Assembly: GCF_020025155.1 (NCBI RefSeq)
Contig: NZ_CP073751.1
Location: 2,108,001 to 2,172,000, forward strand
Length of the DNA stretch: 64,000 bases
Reading direction: 5' to 3'
Source of the DNA: Halopseudomonas nanhaiensis
Lineage (GTDB): Bacteria; Pseudomonadota; Gammaproteobacteria; Pseudomonadales; Pseudomonadaceae
Positions 57,868-64,000 of this stretch are shown one piece after another (the first letter of the stretch is position 1; every line of letters starts with the position of its first letter). The position numbers and the translations under genes are program-made. The notes below the pieces were generated by a model. It worked only from the letters and a program-made list of their open reading frames with translations. It had not been told where the DNA came from and ran no database searches.

Positions 57868-58320
57868 ATGAGGATCGGAGAGTTGGCCGCCGTCACGGCG
57901 TGCCCGGTAGAAACCATTCGTTACTACGAGCGTGAGGGGTTGGTCCCTGCCCCGTCCCGCCTGGCGAACAACTATCGAATCTACGGGCGCGAACATGTAG
58001 AGCGGCTGACGTTCATTCGCAACTGCCGCTCTCTGGACATGACGCTGGAGGAGATCAGACGCTTGCTGTCCCTGCGTGACCAGCCGAGCGAGAGCTGTGA
58101 TTCGGTGAACAGTCTGATCGACGAGCACATGCGCCATGTGCAGACACGCATCGATGCCCTCCATCAACTGCAGGCTCAGCTGGCTCAGCTACGGGATCGA
58201 TGTGCCGGCTCGCAGGACATCGACCACTGCGCAATCCTTGGGCAATTGAAAACCACTGGTGCGCTGACGCCGTCGGAGTCCGACGGCAGCCATGTCGGCC
58301 GCAGCCACCCTCATCGCTAG
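57868..58320 (+). CDS. cadR: MerR-family regulator, Cd/Pb-responsive (CadR/PbrR-like)
   Basis: A 150-residue MerR regulator, start ATG 57868 after CAGGAG. The HTH is at the N-terminus (MRIGELAAVTACPVETIRYYEREGL). Metal-site cysteines are C77, C112 and C121; C77 and C112 match the CadR/PbrR numbering, and the C-terminus is His-rich (SHVGRSHPHR), as in CadR. Normally this regulator controls a neighbouring cadA/pbrA ATPase, but none is present here. It is divergent from the btuB riboswitch region. Confidence 0.83.
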   Translation: MRIGELAAVTACPVETIRYYEREGLVPAPSRLANNYRIYGREHVERLTFIRNCRSLDMTLEEIRRLLSLRDQPSESCDSVNSLIDEHMRHVQTRIDALHQLQAQLAQLRDRCAGSQDIDHCAILGQLKTTGALTPSESDGSHVGRSHPHR

Positions 58321-58612
58321 GCGCTCAGGCTGCGCGGGGACGCTGCAGCCGGCAGCAGGCGGAAACCGGTCCGGTAGCCGTGAACGAATCTTTCCCATAC
58401 CAGTCCCAATCCGAAAGCGAGACCACCAAAACGTCGTCCTAGACCAGATGGCCAGGGTTCGCTCGTTTGGCAACGCCGGTTCGCCGGCGGGAGCAGTGGT
58501 TCGTTCGCGATGGTGCGACCTCACCATCTGTTGCCAGAGCGCTTCGAAGAAGGCGCAGGATGCCAGGAAGGTCCAAGCCGGATGAGCACCAGGCCCCATA
58601 ACAGGTGCCCTG
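58321..58612. other. Intergenic region, no gene seen
   Basis: A 292-base stretch between the MerR gene and the oxidoreductase gene. No start codon with a plausible ribosome-binding site leads an unshadowed frame. The minus strand is open for 67 codons (58320-58520) with a hydrophobic Gly/Leu-rich translation but no ATG, so it is not called as a gene. It should contain the oxidoreductase promoter. Confidence 0.5.
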
Positions 58613-61582
58613 ATGAGCAAAGCGACAGACTGCACGATTATCTACGACGGACAGACACTGACCGGCAAAGCGGATCAGCCTCTGGTCGAATTCCTCGGCG
58701 AACACGGCATCGATCTGCCGCATGTCTGCTATCACCCGTCTCTGGGACCGTTGCAGACCTGCGATACCTGCTGGGTGCTGGTCGATGGCGAGCTGCAGCG
58801 CGGCTGCACCTTGAAAACCTCCGAGGGGCTGGCGCTCTCCAGCACCGGCCAGGCGCAGACCGCACGCGGCGAAGGGATGGACCGTCTGCTCGCCAAGCAT
58901 GAGCTGTATTGCACCGTCTGCGAGAACAACAACGACTGCACCCTTCACGACACGGTCGTGAGCATGGACATTCCGATTCAGCGTTATGAATTCCAGCGCA
59001 CGCCGCACGAGAAGGACCATTCCAACCCGTTCTATACCTACGATCCCGACCAGTGCATCCTCTGCGGACGCTGCGTCGAGGCCTGCCAGAATGTCGAGGT
59101 GAACGAAACGCTGAGCATCGACTTCACCATGGAGCGTCCGCGCGTGCTGTGGGATGGCGGCGACACCATCGAGGGATCAAGCTGCGTGAGTTGCGGGCAT
59201 TGCGTGACCGTGTGTCCCTGCAATGCGCTGATGGAAAAGACCATGCAGCCCGATGCGGGCCCCTTCACGTCCATTCCCCAGGAGGTGAAGCGTCCGATGA
59301 TCGACATGGTCAAGACCGTCGAACGCACGATCAGCGCCAAGCCGATCACTGCGATTTCGGTCATGGACAAGCACTGGCGGCAGCCGGAGGTAAAGCGCAC
59401 CAAGACCGTTTGCACTTACTGCGGCGTCGGCTGCTCCTTCGAGATGTGGACGCGTGATCGACAGATCCTCAAGGTGCAACCAGTGGAAAATGCGCCGGCC
59501 AACGGCATATCTACCTGCGTGAAGGGCAAGTTTGCCTGGGATTTCGTCAATGACCCCAAGCGTCTGACGACGCCGCTGATCCGTGAGAACGGCAAATTTC
59601 GCGAGGCGAGCTGGAACGAAGCACTGGATCTGGTGGCGCGACGATTCATGGAAATCCGCGACACCGAGGGGCCTGAAAAGATCGGGTTCATCGGCTCGAG
59701 CAAGGCCAGCAACGAAGAAGCCTATCTGACGCAGAAGATCGCCCGCCTGATCATCGGCACCAACAGCGTCGACAATTCCTCCCGGTACTGCCAGAACCCC
59801 GCAACCAAGGGACTCTTTCGCACAGTGGGTTACGGCGGTGATGCCGGGAGCATCGCCGACATGGAGAAGGCCGACCTGATCGTCATCGTCGGCAGCAATC
59901 TTTCCGAGAATCACCCCGTCATCGCCTCCAAGCTCAAGGCGGCGCGCAAGTTGCGCGGCCAGAAGCTGATCGTTGCAGACGTGCGCGGGCACGAGATGGC
60001 CGAGCGTGCCGATATCTTCCTGCGGCCGAACGCCAGCACAGACATGATCTGGGCCTCGGCGATGGCGCGCTACATCCTCGACAATGACCTGGCTGATACC
60101 GAGTTCCTGCGAACCAAGGTCAATCAGGTCGAGGAGTTCCACCAGTCGCTTGCACCGTTCACCATGGATTTCGCCGCCGAGAAGACCGGCATCCCCAGGC
60201 AGCAACTGATCGACGCGGCGGAGATGATCGCCGCAGCTGAATCGGTCTGCCTGTTGTGGGCCATGGGCATTACGCAGCACAGCCATGGCGCCGACACCAG
60301 CACGTCGCTGTCCAATCTGCTGCTGGTCACTGGCAACTATGGCAAGCCGGGTACCGGCGGCTATCCCATGCGGGGTCACAACAACGTACAGGGCGCCAGC
60401 GACTTCGGTTGCCTGAAGAACATGTATCCCGGCTACGAAAAGGTCACCGACGAGGCAGTTAGAGCCAAGTGGGCCAGAGCCTGGGGCGTCCCGCCCGAGC
60501 AGCTTTCAGACGAAGTAGGCTCGGACAACTTCCTGATGGTCCAGGATGCCGGCACCGACAAGCTCAAGGCGATGTTCATCATCGGCGAAGAGACCGCCTT
60601 CTCCGACGCCAACAGCCGCAGGGTTCACAGCTCCTTCACCGGGCTGGAGTTCATGGTGGTGCAGGACATCTTCCTCAGCCGCACCGCCCAGTTCGCCGAT
60701 GTGGTGCTGCCGGCCTGCCCCAGCGTGGAAAAGGAAGGCACCTTCACCAACACCGAGCGCCGCATTCAGCGCTTCTACCAGGTCATGCCGCCACTGGGTG
60801 ACAGCCGCCCGGACTGGGAGATTCTGACCGATCTGGCCAAACGAATGGGTCACGATTGGGGCTATACACACCCCTCCGAAATCATGGCCGAATGCGCGCA
60901 AATCTCCGACATGTTCCGCGGCGTCAGCTACGACCGGCTGGAAGGCTGGAAGTCCCAGTGCTGGCCGGTCCGCGAAGATGGCACCGACACGCCCCTGCTT
61001 TATACCGACGGGTTCCATACAGAGGACGGCAAGGCCGTGCTGTTCCCGCTGGAATGGAAAGAGCCGGCCGAGGGTCCGGACGCCGAATACGATCTGATGC
61101 TGGACAACGGGCGTATGCTTGAACATTTCCAGGGCGATAATCAAACCGGACGCGGCGATCGCGTGTTACCTCTGTCCCCCAACTGGTTCGTCGAGGTCAG
61201 CCCGGAGCTGGCCAAGGAAAACGGAATCGAAGACGGCACCTGGGTTCGCGTGACCTCGCGCAGAGGGTCAGTGGACGTCCAGGCCCTCGTGACCGAGCGG
61301 GTACGCGGCAAGACGCTGTTCATGCCGATTCACCAGGGCAAGCCGGGGCTCAACCTCCTGACTGGCGAACACCATGACCCGGACGTGAACACGCCGGCTT
61401 ACAAGGAAACGGCGGTCAAGCTCGAAGTGTTGCCCCGCGAGCGGGGGCCGTCGCCGCTGCCGGCTCACAACTTCCGCAACGGCAGGCGCACACCGAACGA
61501 AGGCGTACCCGTGGAAGTGAAATGGATGCAACCGGACTACGTGGAACCGCCCGTTCACGCACCTCAGCCGGAGAAATTCTGA
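58613..61582 (+). CDS. Formate dehydrogenase-like molybdopterin oxidoreductase, alpha subunit (YjgC/YrhE type)
   Basis: A 989-residue molybdoenzyme. N-terminal 2Fe-2S domain with C39, C50, C53, C65; His/Cys cluster site near 96-109; two 4Fe-4S motifs (CILCGRCVEACQ, CVSCGHCVTVCPC); then the bis-MGD domain with 4Fe-4S cysteines C267, C270, C274, C302. The molybdenum ligand position is C393 in SRYCQNPATKG; the catalytic His that follows Cys/Sec in true formate dehydrogenases is Gln here. The layout is that of NAD-linked FDH alpha chains, and the DUF1641 gene next to it matches Bacillus yrhE-yrhD/yjgC-yjgD pairs. No beta subunit, fdhD or Sec codon was found. Substrate formate is therefore not certain. 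Confidence 0.87.
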   Translation: MSKATDCTIIYDGQTLTGKADQPLVEFLGEHGIDLPHVCYHPSLGPLQTCDTCWVLVDGELQRGCTLKTSEGLALSSTGQAQTARGEGMDRLLAKHELYCTVCENNNDCTLHDTVVSMDIPIQRYEFQRTPHEKDHSNPFYTYDPDQCILCGRCVEACQNVEVNETLSIDFTMERPRVLWDGGDTIEGSSCVSCGHCVTVCPCNALMEKTMQPDAGPFTSIPQEVKRPMIDMVKTVERTISAKPITAISVMDKHWRQPEVKRTKTVCTYCGVGCSFEMWTRDRQILKVQPVENAPANGISTCVKGKFAWDFVNDPKRLTTPLIRENGKFREASWNEALDLVARRFMEIRDTEGPEKIGFIGSSKASNEEAYLTQKIARLIIGTNSVDNSSRYCQNPATKGLFRTVGYGGDAGSIADMEKADLIVIVGSNLSENHPVIASKLKAARKLRGQKLIVADVRGHEMAERADIFLRPNASTDMIWASAMARYILDNDLADTEFLRTKVNQVEEFHQSLAPFTMDFAAEKTGIPRQQLIDAAEMIAAAESVCLLWAMGITQHSHGADTSTSLSNLLLVTGNYGKPGTGGYPMRGHNNVQGASDFGCLKNMYPGYEKVTDEAVRAKWARAWGVPPEQLSDEVGSDNFLMVQDAGTDKLKAMFIIGEETAFSDANSRRVHSSFTGLEFMVVQDIFLSRTAQFADVVLPACPSVEKEGTFTNTERRIQRFYQVMPPLGDSRPDWEILTDLAKRMGHDWGYTHPSEIMAECAQISDMFRGVSYDRLEGWKSQCWPVREDGTDTPLLYTDGFHTEDGKAVLFPLEWKEPAEGPDAEYDLMLDNGRMLEHFQGDNQTGRGDRVLPLSPNWFVEVSPELAKENGIEDGTWVRVTSRRGSVDVQALVTERVRGKTLFMPIHQGKPGLNLLTGEHHDPDVNTPAYKETAVKLEVLPRERGPSPLPAHNFRNGRRTPNEGVPVEVKWMQPDYVEPPVHAPQPEKF

Positions 61583-62064
61583 TGGCAGAACCAATCGATT
61601 ATGACGTCAAACCCACGCCCATCGGTCCCGACGCGCACGAAGAGCTCGAGCGATTGCTGCAAAGCCTGCATGAAGGCGGCGTTCTGCGCTTTGCCAACGA
61701 TCTGGTGTCATCCAAGAGCGAAGTGACCAAGGTGCTGGTCGACGGACTCAATCAGGAAGGCTCCCTCAACGCGGTTCAGAACCTGTCGATTCTGCTCATG
61801 GCGCTATCGCGTATCGAGCCAGGGGAATTCTACAAGGTGGTGTTCGGGCTGAAGGATGCCATGACAGAGCTGAGCCGACACGCACCACAGAACAAGCGTG
61901 AGGATGCGCCTGGCATCACCGGCGCATACAAGATGCTACACGACGACAAACTCTGGGCTTCGCTTACGCCACTCATCGGCGCCCTTAAGGTGTTCGCCGA
62001 GCGCCTGGGTGAGGATACCGAGAAGCCGGTCACCAAGTTCACCGGCAAGCAGACCGAGCTGTAA
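61582..62064 (+). CDS. DUF1641 family protein
   Basis: A 160-residue protein of the DUF1641 family (HEELERLLQSLHEGGVLRFANDL; VLVDGLNQEGSLNAVQNL). ATG 61582 overlaps the oxidoreductase stop by one base (TGATG), so it is translationally coupled. Homologues accompany FdhA-like proteins in Bacillus and Staphylococcus and are assumed to be a partner subunit or assembly factor. No cofactor motif is visible. A terminator follows. Confidence 0.9.
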   Translation: MAEPIDYDVKPTPIGPDAHEELERLLQSLHEGGVLRFANDLVSSKSEVTKVLVDGLNQEGSLNAVQNLSILLMALSRIEPGEFYKVVFGLKDAMTELSRHAPQNKREDAPGITGAYKMLHDDKLWASLTPLIGALKVFAERLGEDTEKPVTKFTGKQTEL

Positions 62065-62087
62065 CTCCGACAGCGGCGCCTGAAACG

Positions 62088-62115
62088 AAAAAAGCGACCC
62101 AAAGGTCGCTTTTTT
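62088..62115. terminator. Bidirectional rho-independent terminator
   Basis: Stem AGCGACC (62093-62099) and GGTCGCT (62104-62110), a 4-base loop, A tract on the left and T tract on the right. It lies between the convergent DUF1641 gene and tRNA-Asp and can serve both. Confidence 0.93.
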
Positions 62116-62125
62116 AATCGAATAG

Positions 62126-62202
62126 TGGCGCAGCGGACGGGACTCGAACCCGCGACCCCCGGCGTGACAGGCCGGTATTCTAACCGACTGAACTACCGCT
62201 GC
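62126..62202 (-). tRNA. tRNA-Asp (GTC)
   Basis: A 77-base minus-strand tRNA with encoded CCA (62126-62128). Acceptor GCAGCGG pairs with CCGCTGC, D arm TAGTTCAGTCGG, anticodon stem-loop CGGCCTGTCACGCCG with anticodon GTC, T arm GCGGGTTCGAGTCCCG. It closely matches E. coli tRNA-Asp. Terminator just downstream. Confidence 0.98.
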
Positions 62203-62346
62203 GCGTTGGCCCAGCGACTCCGCGAACGGTACGGGTGGGGTGCACCCTGTCATCTGAACTGGCGCGCATTTTAACCATTCCCCAAGGCGAGTCAAGCAGT
62301 TAGCGGTTATTTTTGTCACGCTCTCGCAACTCCGCTGCCGCCGGAC

Positions 62347-64000
62347 TCAAGCCGCGTCGATAACCGCTCCTGAATCATCCGTTGCGTCCGATGCCAATGA
62401 CAGACGACACACCGCCGGAACCACAAGCAAGGTGAGCACGGTTGACGCCAGCAGCCCCGAAATAATCGCCCAGGCCATCGGCGGCCATAGCGTCGAAGAC
62501 GAAAACGCGAGCGGCAACAGTCCGGCGATGGTGGTAGCCGTGGTCAGCAGGATTGGCCGAGTTCGACGCGTTACGGCTTCGGCAACCGCCTCGCCAATCG
62601 ACCGGCCCTCGGCCAGACGCTGATCCACCACATCGATCAGCACGATGGCGTTGTTCACCACGATGCCGACCAGCGCGATGATGCCCAGCACCGACTGGAA
62701 GCCAAAAGGCGAACCGGACAGCACCAGTCCCGGGAACACCCCGACGCTGGCCAGCGGCACCGTAAGCAGGATGATCCCTACCCGGCGGAAGGAATTGAAC
62801 TGCAGCAGCAGGAAGAACAGCAGTAGCAGAACGCCGACGGGTGCCGTGGTGAACAGCGCACGGTTGGCGTCGCCCGAGCCTTCAGCGTCACCGCCCAGTT
62901 CGAGACGAGCGCCGGCTGGCAAGGGCTCTGTCTCGAGTCGCGTCTGCATTTGATCGAGTACCTGGCTGAAGCTGTAGCCGTCTTCAAGCCCGGAAGTCAC
63001 TGTGTACAGTCGCACGCCGTCACGCTGACGGATCGACGCTGGCTGCCAGTCGGCTGCGATGCGCGCAACCGCAGTCAACGGCACACCCTGCCCCTCGGCA
63101 TTGAACACCTGCGCCGACATCAGCCGTTCGATACTCTGCTGTGTGCCTTCGCGCGAACGCAGCACCAGCGGGATCGGATCCAGTTCCTGGCGGTATTGCT
63201 CGGCGGTAAAGCCCAGGCTCTGCGTGAACAGCGTGCGCGCCACATCGGCCCGTGTAACGCCATAGCGCTGCGCGAGCGCATCGTCCACATCAACTTTCAG
63301 GACCGGTACGCCCAGATCGACATCATGCCGCACGTCCACCGCCCCTTCGCTTTGCTTGAGCAGAGTAAACACCTGCTCTGCCGCAGCTATTCTTTGCCGA
63401 TCATCATGGTGATACACCCGCACCTCCACCGGGGCTGCACGCGGCGGGCCCTGCCCGAGCGTGCTCGCCACCACGTCCAGCTCCGGCATGGTCTCTGCCA
63501 CATGTCGGCGCACCCAATGAATAACGCCGCTGGTGTCGGCCAACGATTCGGTGGTGATCACCAGACGGGAGCGATTCGGCGCTTCCGGCGCACGCATCAG
63601 GTTGTAGTAGAAGCTCGGACCGGCCGAGCCGACGAAGCGGTGCACGGACGACACGTGCGGCCGCTGCCGAATCATCTGTTCCAGCTCGGCTGCCACCGTC
63701 TCGGTACGCTGCTGATCGGTTCCCTCCGGCATGTACAGCTCGACGACCACCTGCGGTCGATCGGCATTGGGGAAGAACTGCAGCTTCATGAACGGTGTCA
63801 GCCCCAGGCTGGCAATGACCACCACCAGGCCGAGCAAAATGACGCGGCGCGGCGCTCGGGTGGTGATGTCTGCCAGGCGTGAACCGAGTGCTTCCATCCG
63901 ATCGCCTCGGCTGGTCTTCGAGGGCTTGAGAAAGCGACCGGCCAGCAACGGCGCGACACTGATCGCCAGCAGATAACTGACCACCAGCGTGAGCATGATC
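62347..64000 (-). CDS. RND efflux permease, C-terminal part (gene runs off the right edge)
   Basis: About 551 C-terminal codons of an RND multidrug/hydrophobe efflux permease; the frame is open through position 64000. It begins in the helix that ends the first membrane block, then the second periplasmic loop, and finishes with helices 7-12. The family signature is VGIVVNNAIVLIDVVDQRL followed by TRRTRPILLTTATTI. Usual partners (membrane-fusion protein, outer-membrane channel) would lie beyond the window. Substrate unknown. The ORF terminates 145 bases from the tRNA-Asp gene. Confidence 0.9.
   Translation of the reverse strand, partial: IMLTLVVSYLLAISVAPLLAGRFLKPSKTSRGDRMEALGSRLADITTRAPRRVILLGLVVVIASLGLTPFMKLQFFPNADRPQVVVELYMPEGTDQQRTETVAAELEQMIRQRPHVSSVHRFVGSAGPSFYYNLMRAPEAPNRSRLVITTESLADTSGVIHWVRRHVAETMPELDVVASTLGQGPPRAAPVEVRVYHHDDRQRIAAAEQVFTLLKQSEGAVDVRHDVDLGVPVLKVDVDDALAQRYGVTRADVARTLFTQSLGFTAEQYRQELDPIPLVLRSREGTQQSIERLMSAQVFNAEGQGVPLTAVARIAADWQPASIRQRDGVRLYTVTSGLEDGYSFSQVLDQMQTRLETEPLPAGARLELGGDAEGSGDANRALFTTAPVGVLLLLFFLLLQFNSFRRVGIILLTVPLASVGVFPGLVLSGSPFGFQSVLGIIALVGIVVNNAIVLIDVVDQRLAEGRSIGEAVAEAVTRRTRPILLTTATTIAGLLPLAFSSSTLWPPMAWAIISGLLASTVLTLLVVPAVCRLSLASDATDDSGAVIDAA

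Noticed and set aside
58317-58520. 67-codon open minus-strand frame after the MerR gene (Gly/Leu-rich, ends SPRSLSA)
   Set aside because: It has no ATG and no ribosome-binding site; possibly a remnant or chance frame in GC-rich DNA. I considered a tRNA-Sec or other structured RNA in this stretch, but saw no T-loop signature.

Overview
The window is high-GC DNA from a gammaproteobacterium, almost certainly a member of the Pseudomonadaceae (Pseudomonas or a close relative such as Halopseudomonas). The evidence is the run rlmKL - rmf - pyrD - DUF2835 gene - large NAD-dependent gdhB - moxR/Bat operon - pepN - DUF2797 gene - yeaC-like gene - rhomboid - phosphatase - nadK - DUF1853 gene - fadH, which matches the Pseudomonas chromosomal order as I remember it, plus a Pseudomonas-type aerobic-pathway cobalamin operon and a REP-like palindrome. 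No plasmid, phage or insertion-sequence gene was seen. It looks like core chromosome with a few accessory insertions.

Layout. 1-3136: the end of a YbbA-type ABC ATPase, its permease YbbP and greB, chained by ATGA overlaps. 3158-8381: glutathionyl-hydroquinone reductase (minus), then a DEAD-box RNA helicase, tatD and dacB (plus). 8571-12607: rlmKL, rmf, pyrD and a DUF2835 gene. 12595-17463: gdhB. 17624-24429: a plus-strand MoxR/DUF58/DUF4381/VWA/VWA-TPR/BatD operon with nearly every junction overlapping. 24556-25773: a short-chain dehydrogenase with an unusual C-terminal tail. 25876-33106: two adjacent, clearly paralogous units, each made of a YCF48/BNR-repeat secreted protein and an MMPL/RND exporter, each with its own upstream motif. 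33283-39791: pepN and a minus-strand housekeeping group up to nadK. 39897-45295: DUF1853 gene, a coiled-coil protein, fadH, an AraC-type regulator and a 26-codon small gene.

45396-57730 is the most coherent system: a cobalamin riboswitch followed by 13 minus-strand genes (btuB, a BtuM-like membrane protein, cobO, cobB, bluB, a BtuF-like protein, cbiB, cobD, cobQ, cobU, cobT, cobC, cobS). They cover outer-membrane uptake, probable inner-membrane uptake, corrinoid adenosylation, amidation, lower-ligand synthesis and activation, and nucleotide-loop assembly. Corrin-ring genes are not in the window.

57868-64000: a CadR/PbrR-like MerR regulator with no transporter beside it, a molybdopterin formate dehydrogenase-like protein with its DUF1641 partner, tRNA-Asp(GTC), and the C-terminal part of an RND efflux permease that runs off the right edge.

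Calls rest on motifs and remembered family features; no database search was run. Starts were chosen by ribosome-binding site, overlap with neighbours and family N-termini. I did not find a clearly new system. The best candidates for novelty are the duplicated YCF48/RND units with a shared upstream motif, the BtuM-like protein in the riboswitch operon, and the oxidoreductase/DUF1641 pair with an atypical active site.
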